This document shows positions 7,829-16,867 of a stretch of 64,000 bases of DNA, one piece after another. The notes beneath the pieces were generated by a model. The model had not been told where the DNA came from and did not search any database. It saw only the letters and a list, made by a program, of their open reading frames with translations. A program made the position numbers and the translations under genes. Origin of the DNA: Hasllibacter sp963833115. GTDB taxonomy: Bacteria > Pseudomonadota > Alphaproteobacteria > Rhodobacterales > Rhodobacteraceae. The DNA lies in assembly GCA_963833115.1 (NCBI GenBank), contig CAWHWS010000001.1:189968-253967 (forward strand), in the 5' to 3' direction. Position 1 is the stretch's first letter. Each line of letters starts with the position of its first letter.

Positions 7829-9970
7829 ATGACGTCAGGGCCTACGGGGGCGGTGCGGCGGAGGCTGGGCGCGGGGGCCCTGGCGCTGGCGCTCGCCTGG
7901 GCGCCGGCCTGGGCCGCGGCGGCGCCGGAGCGGTCCCCGGCGCCGGCACCCAGGCCGGCGGCGCCGGCGGCGCCCGCGGCGGGCGCGGTGGATGCCGTGG
8001 ACGTGGTGGGGGCCGGCTCTACGCGGCCGGAGCCGCGGCCGGCGGTCCGGGCGGCGGTCCGGGCGGCGGCCCTGTCCTCCTCCAGCCCGCAATCGGTGAG
8101 CATCGTGGAGGGCGCGGCCCTCGCCGAGGCGATGCGCGCGGTGCGCGCGGGCGACTGGCGCACGGCCCGCGCGGCGGCGGGCGGGCCGGTCGCGCGGGAC
8201 GTCGTGCTCTGGCACGAGCTGCGCGCGCGGCGCGGCACCTGGGAGGAGGCGTCGGATTTCGCGGCGCGGCGGGCGGACTGGCCGGGCATGCCGCTCCTGC
8301 GCGCGCGGGCCGAAGGCCTCATCCCGGCGGAGGCGGCGCCGGGCGCGGTCCTGGCTTGGTTCGGGGGCGAGGCCCCCGCGACCGGCGCCGGGGCGCTGCG
8401 CCTCGCGGCCGCGCTCGGGGCGACGGGACGGGGGGCGGCGGCGCAGGACGCGCTGATCCGCGCCTGGCGGACCCTGCCGATGACCGAGGCGCAGGAGGAC
8501 GCGGTCCTGCGCGCGGCGGGGCGCGGGGTCCTGGCGGCCCATGACGAGGCGCGGCTCGACGCGCTCCTGTGGGAGAAGTCGGACGCGGGCGTCCGGCGGG
8601 CGATGGCGCGGGTGGGGCCCGGCCTGCGCGCGCTGGCGGAGGCGCGGCTCGCGCTCCATTCGGGGCGGGCGGGGGTGAACGCCCTGATCGACGCGGTGCC
8701 GGCGGCGCTGGCGGGCGATCCGGGGCTGGCCTTCGACCGGGTGCGCTGGCGGCTGGATCGGGATCTCGACGATGCGGCGGTCGAGCTGATGCTGATGCGC
8801 TCGGGCACGGCGGCCGAGCTCGGCCGGCCGGAGGCCTGGGCGGACATGCGGCGCGGGCAGGCGCGGCGCCTGATGCGCGCGGGCCGCGCGCAGGAGGCCT
8901 ACGCGCTGGCGGCTTCGGGGCACCTGACGGAGGGGACGGACCATTCGGACCTGGAATGGCTGGCCGGGTTCGTGGCGCTCACCGATCTGGGCCGGCCTGC
9001 GGACGCGTTGCGCCATTTCAAGCGGGCGGAGCGGGCGGTGCGCTCGCCGATCTCGATGGGGCGGATGCTCTACTGGCAGGGGCGGGCGCTCGAGGCGTCA
9101 GGGGACGCGGCCGCCGCGGGCACGGCCTTCGAGCGCGCGGCGGTCCATCGCACGGCCTTCTACGGGCAGCTCGCGGCCGAGCGGATCGGGGCGCCGCCGG
9201 ACGCGTCCCTGGCCGGGGCCGAGGCGGCGACCCCCCTGCGCGCGCTGGCGCGGGACGACGTGCTGCGCGCGGCCGAGCTCCTGCTGGCGGCGGGGGAGCG
9301 GCGGCTGGCGGCGCGCTTCGCCGCGCATCTGGGCGAGAGCCAGGACGAGGCGGGGCTGCGCGCGCTCGGGCAGTGGGCGGCGGGGCTCGGCAGCCCGTTC
9401 CTGCAGGTCGCCATCGGCAAGCGGGCGGCGCAGATGGGGATCGTCCTGCCCGCGCATCTGTTCCCGCTGCATCCCCTGGCGCGGGCGCCGATGCCGGTGG
9501 AGCCGGCGGTGGCGATGGCCGTGGCCCGCCGCGAGAGCGAGTTCCACCCCGGCGCGGCCTCCGGCGCGGGGGCGCAGGGGCTCATGCAGCTCATGCCCGG
9601 GACGGCGCGGGACGTGAGCCGCGGGCTCGGGATCGGGTACAGCCGGGGGCGGCTGACCTCGGATCCCGATTACAACGTGCGGCTCGGCACGACCTACCTG
9701 GCGGGGCTGGAGGAGCGGTTCGGGGACAACCTCGCGCTGATCGCGGCGGGCTACAACGCCGGGCCGGGGCGGCCGATCCGTTGGATGCGCGAGCGCGGCG
9801 ACCCCAGGGCGATGGGCGTGGACGAGGCGGTGGACTGGATCGAGCACATCCCCTTCACCGAGACGCGTGACTACGTGATGCGGGTGACCGAGAGCGTGCC
9901 CGTCTACCGCGCGCGCCTGCCCGGGGCGGCGGCGGCGACCGACCTGAGCGGGCTCATCGCGGGGCGTTAG
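7829..9970 (+). CDS. slt: Soluble lytic murein transglycosylase (Slt70-like)
   Basis: Periplasmic enzyme cleaving MurNAc-GlcNAc bonds in peptidoglycan, 713 residues. The start is the ATG at 7829, 5 nt after GGAGG (7819-7823); the product opens with a signal peptide (RRRLGAGALALALAWAPAWA) ending near AAA. A long Ala/Arg-rich helical superhelix (about residues 80-530) precedes the catalytic SLT domain: VARRESEFHPGAASG with catalytic Glu at about residue 569, GLMQLMPGTA, LALIAAGYNAGPGRP and ETRDYVMRV. Its stop overlaps the end of mnmD by 17 bp tail to tail. Confidence 0.93.
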   Translation: MTSGPTGAVRRRLGAGALALALAWAPAWAAAAPERSPAPAPRPAAPAAPAAGAVDAVDVVGAGSTRPEPRPAVRAAVRAAALSSSSPQSVSIVEGAALAEAMRAVRAGDWRTARAAAGGPVARDVVLWHELRARRGTWEEASDFAARRADWPGMPLLRARAEGLIPAEAAPGAVLAWFGGEAPATGAGALRLAAALGATGRGAAAQDALIRAWRTLPMTEAQEDAVLRAAGRGVLAAHDEARLDALLWEKSDAGVRRAMARVGPGLRALAEARLALHSGRAGVNALIDAVPAALAGDPGLAFDRVRWRLDRDLDDAAVELMLMRSGTAAELGRPEAWADMRRGQARRLMRAGRAQEAYALAASGHLTEGTDHSDLEWLAGFVALTDLGRPADALRHFKRAERAVRSPISMGRMLYWQGRALEASGDAAAAGTAFERAAVHRTAFYGQLAAERIGAPPDASLAGAEAATPLRALARDDVLRAAELLLAAGERRLAARFAAHLGESQDEAGLRALGQWAAGLGSPFLQVAIGKRAAQMGIVLPAHLFPLHPLARAPMPVEPAVAMAVARRESEFHPGAASGAGAQGLMQLMPGTARDVSRGLGIGYSRGRLTSDPDYNVRLGTTYLAGLEERFGDNLALIAAGYNAGPGRPIRWMRERGDPRAMGVDEAVDWIEHIPFTETRDYVMRVTESVPVYRARLPGAAAATDLSGLIAGR

Positions 9971-10628
9971 GCGCCCGCGCCCGGGTCATGTGGCGCTTGC
10001 GGCCGTGGCCGGGGACGCGCGCGACCTCGAGCCCGGCGGCGGCGAGGGCGCGGCGGACGGCGCCCGCGGCGGTGTAGGTCGCCAGGCGCCCGCCCGGCGC
10101 GGTGCGCGCGGCGACGGCGGCGAGGAGCGCGGGCTCCCACATGTCGGGGTTGCGGGCGGGGGCGAAGCCGTCGAGGAACCAGGCGTCGGCCGCGCCGTCC
10201 CAGGCGGGCAGCGCGCGGCGGGCGTCGCCGAGGTGGAGGCGCGCGTCGAGGCCCGGCAGGGCGAGGCGGCCGGTGGGCAGCGCCGCGTCCCAGGCGCCGG
10301 CGAGGCGGTCGGCCTCCTCGGCGATGTCGGCGAAGGGGGCGAGGGCCCGCGCGATCTGCGCTCCGGTCAGGGGGGCGGCCTCGAACCCCTCGTAGCGCAG
10401 GGCGCCGGGGGTGCCGGCGCGGCGCCAGGCGGCCCAGGCGCAGGCGAGCGTGAGGCAGGCCCCGGTCCCGAGCTCGGCCAGGACGAAGCCGGGCCGGTAG
10501 CGGGCGGGCAGGTCGCAGCCCTCCAGATAGACGGCGCGCGTCTCGGCCAGGCCGTCATGGACCGAGAAATAGGGATCGTCATGGGCCGGGGAGGCGGGCG
10601 TCTCGCCGCGCCAGTCGAGTTCGGGCAT
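9954..10628 (-). CDS. mnmD: tRNA mnm5s2U34 methyltransferase domain protein MnmD (split MnmC)
   Basis: SAM-dependent methyltransferase of the DUF752/MnmC N-domain family, acting on wobble uridine-34 of certain tRNAs. The 224 residues hold DPYFSVHDGLAETRAVYLEG, the SAM-site LAELGTGACLTL, a second motif LRYEGFEAAPLT, and the family hallmark DAWFLDGFAPARNPDMWEP. In E. coli this domain is fused to an FAD oxidoreductase (MnmC); here it stands alone, and a DAO-family FAD protein lies 91 bp away, divergently oriented. Start ATG gives MPELDWRGETP, typical of the family. Confidence 0.9.
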   Translation of the reverse strand: MPELDWRGETPASPAHDDPYFSVHDGLAETRAVYLEGCDLPARYRPGFVLAELGTGACLTLACAWAAWRRAGTPGALRYEGFEAAPLTGAQIARALAPFADIAEEADRLAGAWDAALPTGRLALPGLDARLHLGDARRALPAWDGAADAWFLDGFAPARNPDMWEPALLAAVAARTAPGGRLATYTAAGAVRRALAAAGLEVARVPGHGRKRHMTRARAPNAPR

Positions 10629-10684
10629 GGCGCCGGGATGGCCCCCTCGGGGGGCGCGGGCAAGGGCGCTCGCGGGCGGGGGCG

Positions 10685-10712
10685 TTGTGGGCGCGCGCGG
10701 GGGCGGCTAGCG
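10685..10712 (+). promoter_or_regulatory. Promoter placing transcription start at the oxidoreductase ATG
   Basis: TTGTGG (10685-10690), 16-nt spacer, CTAGCG (10707-10712). Only 7 nt separate the -10 box from the ATG at 10720 and no convincing Shine-Dalgarno is present, so the transcript is predicted to be leaderless. Confidence 0.45.
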
Positions 10713-10719
10713 CGGGGGG

Positions 10720-11754
10720 ATGGGCGTCGATCTGATCGTGCGGGGGGCGGGGGTGTTCGGGCTGTGCTGCGCGTATGCCGCCGCGCGGCGGGGCGCGCGG
10801 GTGGCGGTCGCGGACCCGGGCGGCGTGGGCGCGGGCGCCTCGGGCGGGGTGCTGGGCGCGCTGGCGCCGCACGTGCCGGGCAACGGGCCGGGGGGGTGGA
10901 ACGCGAAGAAGGCGTTCCAGCTCGAGAGCCTGCTGATGTCGCGGGCGTTCTGGCCGGAGGTGGAGGCGCGCTCCGGCCTCTCGACCGGGTACGTCGCGAG
11001 CGGCCGCCTGCAGCCGGTGCCGCCGGGGGGCGAGGCGCTGGCGCGGGCGCGGTCGGCGGAGGCGCGGGCGTGCTGGGGCGATGCGGCGATCTGGGAGGTG
11101 GTGCCGGCGGCGGGCGGCTGGGAGCCCGCGTCGGGCGGGTGGCTGGTGCGCGACACGCTGTCGGCGCATCTCGATCCGGCGCGGGCCTGCGCGGCCCTGG
11201 CGCAGGCGCTGCGGGCGCTGGGCGGGGCGATCGGGCCGGAGGCGGAGGGCGCGGCGCCGGTGATCCACGCCACGGGGGCGGCGGGGCTGGCGGAGCTCTC
11301 GGCCGGGCGGGCGCGGGCGGTCGGCGCGCCGGTGCACGGGCAGGCGGCGCGGCTCGCGCTGGACCGGGCGGGCGCGCCGCAGCTCTTCGCGGGCGGTCTG
11401 CACGTGGTGCCGCATCTGGACGGGACGGTGGCGGTGGGCTCGACCTCGGAGGCGGGGCGGACGGGCGCGGAGGTGGACGGCGCGCTCGAGGAGGTGATCG
11501 CGCGGGCGCGCGCGGCGGTGCCGGATCTGCGCGGCGCGGCGGTGGTCGCGCGCTGGGCGGGGGTGCGGCCGCGGGCCCGCAGCCGGGCGCCGATCCTGGG
11601 CGCGTGGCCGGGGCGGCCGGGGCACTGGGTCGCCAACGGGGGGTTCAAGATCGGGTTCGGGATGGCGCCCCTCGTGGGCGAGGTGATGGCGGACCTCGTG
11701 CTGGAGGGGCGCGACCGGGTGCCGGACGGGTTGCGGGTCGAGGACGCGCTGTGA
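10720..11754 (+). CDS. FAD-dependent oxidoreductase (DAO family), probable MnmC C-domain partner
   Basis: A 344-residue DAO/glycine-oxidase-type flavoprotein. The N-terminal dinucleotide motif is VRGAGVFGLCCAYAAARRG with acidic VADP, followed by GVGAGASGGVLGALAPHVPG, a signature also seen in the MnmC C-terminal domain; the C-terminal FAD-contact region reads SRAPILGAWPG and NGGFKIGFGMAP. It diverges from mnmD, which suggests it removes the carboxymethyl group from cmnm5U34 before MnmD methylates the product. Glycine oxidase (ThiO) is the alternative, but no thi genes are nearby. Family assignment is firm; the tRNA role is inferred from context. Confidence 0.8.
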   Translation: MGVDLIVRGAGVFGLCCAYAAARRGARVAVADPGGVGAGASGGVLGALAPHVPGNGPGGWNAKKAFQLESLLMSRAFWPEVEARSGLSTGYVASGRLQPVPPGGEALARARSAEARACWGDAAIWEVVPAAGGWEPASGGWLVRDTLSAHLDPARACAALAQALRALGGAIGPEAEGAAPVIHATGAAGLAELSAGRARAVGAPVHGQAARLALDRAGAPQLFAGGLHVVPHLDGTVAVGSTSEAGRTGAEVDGALEEVIARARAAVPDLRGAAVVARWAGVRPRARSRAPILGAWPGRPGHWVANGGFKIGFGMAPLVGEVMADLVLEGRDRVPDGLRVEDAL

Positions 11755-11796
11755 GGCGTTAACCCATCCGAAACCACGGCGGTGGCAGGGTGGGGC

Positions 11797-12083
11797 ATGC
11801 GGGCGCTGATCCTCCTCGGCCTGGCGGCGTGCGGCATCGGCGGGCCGGACCATGCGGGCCTGCCGCCGGAGCGGATCGAGACGGGGGGTTCGTCTTCGAC
11901 CTGCGCTTTGCGGGGGGCGCGGCGGAGGTGGTGCGCCGGGGGGCCGTGCCGCCGGACCGATTGCGCGCCGTGCGGGGGGCGGCGATGCGCGCGGCGGAGC
12001 GGTCCACCGGCTGCCGCGCGGTCGCGGCGGCGGGGGATCCGGCCGTGACGCGGGTGGCGATGGACTGCGCGGGGGCGCGTTGA
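11797..12083 (+). pseudogene. Small lipoprotein gene upstream of smc, frameshifted as read
   Basis: Two overlapping frames join into one plausible protein. The first gives a lipoprotein signal (MRALILLGLAACGIGG, lipobox LAAC) to about IETGG; the other continues as FVFDLRFAGGAAEVVRR and ends VTRVAMDCAGAR. Adding one G to the run of six at 11883-11888 restores a continuous 95-residue reading frame. Small lipoproteins before smc are, from memory, common in this bacterial group. Either the sequence is missing one G or the gene is broken. Function unknown. Confidence 0.6.
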
Positions 12084-12135
12084 CGGGTCCGGGCGGCGGC
12101 GCGAAGGTCGGGCGGGGCGCGCGCGGGGGGCGGCG

Positions 12136-15100
12136 ATGCAGTTCGACACTCTGTCGCTGACCGGGTTCAAGAGCTTCGTCGAGCCGGCCGAGCTGCGCAT
12201 CGAGCCGGGGCTCACGGGGGTGGTCGGGCCGAACGGGTGCGGCAAGTCCAACCTCCTCGAGGCGCTGCGCTGGGTGATGGGGGAGAGCCGCCCGACCGCG
12301 ATGCGCGGCGGCGGGATGGAGGACGTGATCTTCGCGGGGACGGACACGCGCCCGGCCCGGCCCTATGCGGAGGTGCGCCTCACGATCGACGACGCGGCGC
12401 GAACGGCGCCGGCCGCCCTGGCCGCGGGGGAGCGGATCGAGGTCGCGCGGCGGATCACGCGGGAGGCCGGCAGCACCTACCGGGTGGACGGGCGCGAGGT
12501 GCGGGCGCGGGACGTGGCGCTCCTCTTCGCGGACGCGGCGACGGGGGCGCGCTCGCCGGCGCTGGTGCGGCAGGGGCAGATCGGGGAGCTGATCGCCGCG
12601 GCGCCGCGGGCCCGGCGGCGCATCCTGGAGGAGGCGGCGGGGATCGGGGGCCTGCACGCGCGGCGCCACGAGGCGGAGCTGCGCCTGCGCGCGGCGGAGG
12701 CGAACCTGGCGCGGCTGGACGACGTGCGGGCCGCGATCGAGGCGCGGCTGGCGGCGCTGGAGAAGCAGGCGAAGGCGGCGGCGCGCTACCGGGCGATCGC
12801 GGCGGCGCTGCGCCGGGCGGAGGGGGCGCTCCTCTGGCGGCGCTGGCGGGACGCGTCGGAGGTGGCGGAGGCGGCGGGCGCCGCGCTCGAGGCCGCGGGG
12901 CGGGCGGCCGGGGCCGCGGAGCGCGCGGCGGCGGCGCGGCGCGAGGGGCGGGCGGGGGCGGACGCCGCGCTGCCGGCGCTGCGCGAGGAGGAGGTGGTCG
13001 CGGACGCGGTGCTGCGCCGGCTGGAGGCGGAGGCGGCGCGCCATGCGGCGGTGGAGGCCGAGGCGGCGGCGGCCGGGAGGGCGGCGCGGGCGGCCCTGGA
13101 TCAGGTCCGGCGGGACGAGGCGCGCGAGGCGGCGCTGGCCGCGGACGCGCGGGCGAGCGCGGATCGGGCGCGCTCGGAGGCGGCCGAGATCGAGGGCGCG
13201 GCCGAGGGGCAGGCGGAGGCGGAGGCTCGGGCGGACGACGCGTCGCGCGCGGCCGAGGGGGCGCGGGACGCGGCGGCGGGCGCCGAGCGCGAGGCGGCGG
13301 AGGCGGCGGCGCGGGCGGTCGGCGGGCGCGATGCCGCCGAGCGGGCGGCGGCCGCGGCGCAGGGGGCTCTGCGTCGGAGCGCGGCGGCCCTGTCGGAGGC
13401 GGAGGCGGCGGGGCCGGCGGCGCGCGCGGCGGCCGAGGGGGCGGGCGCGGCGGCGGAGGCGGCGGCGGCGGCGCTCGCGGAGGCGCGGGAGGCGGCGCGC
13501 CGGGCGGAGGAGGCGTGGGCCGTGGCGGAGGGCGCGGGCGCCCGGGCGCGACCCCGCGAGGAGGCGGCGCGGGCCGCGCTGTCGTCGGCGAGGGGCGCGC
13601 TGGCGGCGGCGGCGGCGGAGGCCGAGGGGCTGGAGCGGGCCGTCCGGCGGGACGGGGCCGAGGGCGGCGTGCTCGGCGCCATCCGGGTCGCGCCGGGATA
13701 CGAGCGGGCGCTGGCGGCGGCGCTGGGCGAGGACCTTGGCGAGCCGGTGGCGGAGGCGGGCGCGGGATGGCGGGCCCTGCCGCCGGGCGGCGCGCCGGAG
13801 ATGCCGGGGGAGCCGCTGGCCGCGCGCGTCGAGGCGCCGGCCGCGCTGGCGCGGGCGCTGGCGCGGATCGCGGTGGTGCCGGCGCGCGAGGGCGCGGCGG
13901 CGCAGGCGGGCCTCGGCCCGGGCGAGCGGCTGGTGAGCCGGGAGGGGGATCTCTGGCGCTGGGACGGGTTGGTGCGGCCGGCGGGGGGCGGCTCGGCGGC
14001 GGCCGCGGCGCTGGAGCGGCGGGCGCGCGCGGAGGCGCTGCGCGCGCAGGTGGCCGCGGGGGAGGCGGCCGCCGCGGCGGCCGAGGCGGTCCATGCGGCG
14101 GCGGCGCGGGCGGTGCGGGAGGCGGCGGCGGAGGAGGAGGCGGCGCGCCGGGCGCGGGGCGGCGCGCGCGAGGCGCTGGCCCGCGCGGAGCGGGACGCGG
14201 CGCGCGCCGCCGGTCAGGGCGAGATGGCCGCCGAGCGCGCGGCGGCGGCGGCGGAGGCGATGGCGCGCCATCGCGCGACGGACGTCGCGGCGCGGGCGGA
14301 GGCGGCCCATGCGGCGGAGGCCCTGGCCGCCCTGCCGGACGGGGCGGCGGCGCGCGCGGCGGCGGAGGAGGCGCGCGCGGCGCTCGACGCGGCGCGCGGC
14401 GCGGCCGCCGACGCGCGGGCGCGGGCGGGGGCGCTCCGGGCGCAGGGCGCGGCGCGGCGGGCCCGGCTCGGGGCGGTGCGCGCGGAGGCGGAGGCCTGGC
14501 GGGCGCGGCTGGAGGATGCGGGCGTGCGTGCGGGCGAGCTCGGTGCGCGGCGGCGGGCGGCGGAGGGCGCGCTGGAGGAGGCGCGGGCGGCCCCGGAGCG
14601 GCTCGCGGCGGCGCGCGGCGATCTGCCAGCGCGGCTCCGGGAGGCGGAGGCGCGGCGGCGCGCGGCGGGCGCGGCCCTGGCGGCCGGGGAGGCGGCCGCG
14701 CGGGAGGCGGGCGAGGGCGAGCGGGCGGCGGAGCGGGCGGCCTCCGAGGCGCGCGAGCGCCGGGCGACGGCGCGGGCGCGGGCGGAGGCGGCGGGCGGGG
14801 CATCGGCCGCCGCGCGGGCGCGGGCGGAGGCGGACGGGGGCGCGGCGGGGGATCTGCCGGCGGCGGCGGGGTTCGACCCGGCGGAGGCCGGATCGGCGGA
14901 GGCGCTCGAGGCGGAGGCGGCGGCGCTCCGGGCGCGGCGGGACGGGCTCGGCCCGGTGAACCTGCGCGCGGCGGCGGACGCGGAGGCGGCGCGCGCGGAG
15001 GCCGGCGCGCTGGCCGGGCAGGTGGCCGAGCTCGAGGGGGCGATCGCCAAGCTGCGCGGCGCGATCGGCGGGCTCAACCGGGAGGGGCGCGCGCGGCTGC

Positions 15101-15566
15101 TGGCTGCCTTCGGGCAGGTGAACGGGACGTTCGGCGCGCTCTTCCGGCACCTCTTCGGCGGGGGGAGGCGCGGCTCGAGCTGGTCGACTCGGACGATCCG
15201 CTGGAGGCCGGGCTGGAGATCTTGTGCCAGCCGCCGGGCAAGCGGCTCGCGGCGCTCACGCTGCTCTCCGGCGGGGAGCAGACGTTGACGGCGATGGCGC
15301 TGATCTTCGCGGTGTTCCTGTCGAACCCGGCGCCGATCTGCGTCCTCGACGAGGTGGACGCGCCGCTCGACGACGCGAACGTGACGCGGTTCTGCGGCCT
15401 GCTCGACGAGATGACGCGGCGCACCCGCACGCGGTTCCTGGTGATCACGCATCACGCGATCACGATGGGGCGGATGGACCGGCTCTACGGGGTGACGATG
15501 GCCGAGCCGGGGGTGAGCCAGCTCGTGAGCGTGGATCTGGGCGCGGCGGAGGGGATGGTGGCCTAG
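12136..15566 (+). CDS. smc: Chromosome segregation ATPase SMC, one frameshift as read
   Basis: Condensin-type ATPase that organises and segregates the chromosome with ScpA/ScpB. The N-terminal head carries Walker A GPNGCGKSN and the RQGQIGELI Q-loop region; two long coiled-coil arms flank a hinge (VLGAIRVAPGYERALAAAL); the C-terminal head has LTLLSGGEQTLTAMAL and Walker B CVLDEVDAPLDDAN. The frame breaks at the six-G run 15160-15165: before it HLFGGG, after it in another frame EARLELVDSDDPLEAG. One extra G restores 1143 residues, a normal SMC length. smc is usually essential, so a sequence error is likelier than inactivation. The arms are extraordinarily Ala/Arg/Glu-rich. Confidence 0.9.
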
Positions 15567-15958
15567 GCCGGGTCGGCGACGCGGGCGACGAGCTCGACGG
15601 TGTTGCCGTCCGGGTCGCGCAGGAAGAGGCCGCGCCAGCCGATCCAGGGGAAGTCCTGCCAGCGGAGGTCGTGGCCGAGCGCGGCGAGGTGGCGGGCCGC
15701 CGCCTCCTGGGCCGCGGGCGTCAGGGACAGGGCGAGGTGATGCAGGACGCCGGCGCCGTCCGGATGCGGGCCGGGGAAGAGGGCGAGGACGGGCGTATGG
15801 CCGGCGTTTCCGTTCGCGAGACGGTAGAAGGCGATGCCGTCCGGGCGTTCGGAGAGGAGGGGCAGGGCGAGGTCGCCGCCGTAGAAGGCGCGCATGGCCG
15901 GCATGTCGCGGGCGCGCAGCGCGATCTCGCCGAGGGCGGGGGTGTCGAACGGGGGCAT
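15563..15958 (-). CDS. VOC-superfamily (glyoxalase/dioxygenase fold) protein
   Basis: A 131-residue vicinal-oxygen-chelate fold protein, one betaalphabetabetabeta pair per half: LGEIALRARDMPAMRAFYGG at the start and GWRGLFLRDPDGNTVELVAR at the end. Likely metal ligands are the His of HHLALSL and the terminal Glu. Substrates of this superfamily range from methylglyoxal adducts to antibiotics and cannot be inferred. It lies 9 bp after cobD and is probably its downstream co-transcribed neighbour; its last 4 bp overlap the smc stop tail to tail. Confidence 0.85.
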   Translation of the reverse strand: MPPFDTPALGEIALRARDMPAMRAFYGGDLALPLLSERPDGIAFYRLANGNAGHTPVLALFPGPHPDGAGVLHHLALSLTPAAQEAAARHLAALGHDLRWQDFPWIGWRGLFLRDPDGNTVELVARVADPA

Positions 15959-15967
15959 GGCGCGAGG

Positions 15968-16867
15968 CTAGGCCAGGACCGCGGCGATGGCCACGATCGC
16001 GAGGAGCGCCCCCCATGTGCGCCAGAGCAGGGCGGTGGCGGCGTCGATCTGCGCGGGGCCGATATCCCGGCGGCCGTCCGGGTTGATCCAGGGCAGGGGC
16101 TCGGTCCGGCCGTGATAGGCGCGCGGGCCGGAGAGGGCCACGCCGAGCGCCCGGGCGGCGGCGGCCTCGGGCCAGCCGGCATTGGGGGAGCGGTGGGCGC
16201 GGGCCTCGGCCGCGATGGCGGGCCAGTCGCGCAGGCGGCCGTGGAGCGCGGCGATGGCGAGGCCGGTGAGGCGGGCGGGCACCCAGTTTGCGAGGTCGTC
16301 GGCCCGGGCGGCGGCCCAGCCGAACTCGGCATGGCGCGGCGTGCGGTGGCCGATCATCGAATCGGCGGTGTTGAGCGCCTTGTAGGCCGCCATGGCGGGC
16401 AGGCCGCCGATCGCGAACCAGAAGGCGGGGGCCATGACGCCGTCGGAGAGGTTCTCGGCCGCGCTCTCGATGGCGGCGCGGGCGGTGGCGGGGGCGTCGA
16501 GGGATGCGGTGTCGCGGCCGACGATGCGGGCGACGGCGGCGCGGCCCTCCGGCAGGCCGGCGCGCAGGGCGGCCGCGACGGCGGCGACGTGGTCCGCCAA
16601 GCTGCGCTGGGCGAGGAGGATCGCGGCGCCGAGGGGGCCGCCGAACGGGACCTGCGAGACGGCCCAGCCGGCGAGGGCCGAGGCGGCGAGAAGGACCGCG
16701 AGCGCGGCCGCGCCGCGGCCCCGGCGGGCGGCCCCGCGGTTGAGGGCCGCGTCGAGCCGGGCGACGGCGCGGCCCATCAGCACGGCGGGGTGCGGCGCGC
16801 GGCGCCAGAGCGCGTCCGGCTCGCCGAGGGCCGCGTCCAGGAGGAGCGCGGCGAGGAGGGCGGTCAA
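15968..16867 (-). CDS. cobD: Adenosylcobinamide-phosphate synthase CobD/CbiB, TTG start
   Basis: Membrane enzyme attaching (R)-1-aminopropanol phosphate to adenosylcobyric acid in cobalamin synthesis. With the TTG at 16867 it has 299 residues, normal for CbiB. The N-terminus LLAALLLDAALGEPDALWRR then HPAVLMG is the family signature, and PNAGWPEAAAARALGVALSG is the conserved C-terminal block; several hydrophobic helices are visible. The TTG overlaps the cobC stop (TTGA), implying translational coupling; no ATG gives a better N-terminus. Together with cobC it makes and attaches the aminopropanol arm. Confidence 0.9.
   Translation of the reverse strand: MTALLAALLLDAALGEPDALWRRAPHPAVLMGRAVARLDAALNRGAARRGRGAAALAVLLAASALAGWAVSQVPFGGPLGAAILLAQRSLADHVAAVAAALRAGLPEGRAAVARIVGRDTASLDAPATARAAIESAAENLSDGVMAPAFWFAIGGLPAMAAYKALNTADSMIGHRTPRHAEFGWAAARADDLANWVPARLTGLAIAALHGRLRDWPAIAAEARAHRSPNAGWPEAAAARALGVALSGPRAYHGRTEPLPWINPDGRRDIGPAQIDAATALLWRTWGALLAIVAIAAVLA

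Noticed and set aside
12455..14803. A 782-codon Pro/Ala/Arg frame opposite smc that looks like a low-complexity secreted protein.
   Set aside because: Artefact of reverse reading GCG/GCC codons of the SMC coiled coil.
10579..15150. A 1523-codon minus-strand open frame opposite the oxidoreductase and smc genes, Arg/Pro-rich.
   Set aside because: Mirror of the Ala/Arg-coding GC-rich plus strand; no start context or domains.
15151..15185. Programmed frameshifting in smc at the G run.
   Set aside because: No slippery heptamer with downstream pseudoknot is evident, smc is not known to use frameshifting, and the adjacent gene has the same missing-G signature, favouring a sequence error.
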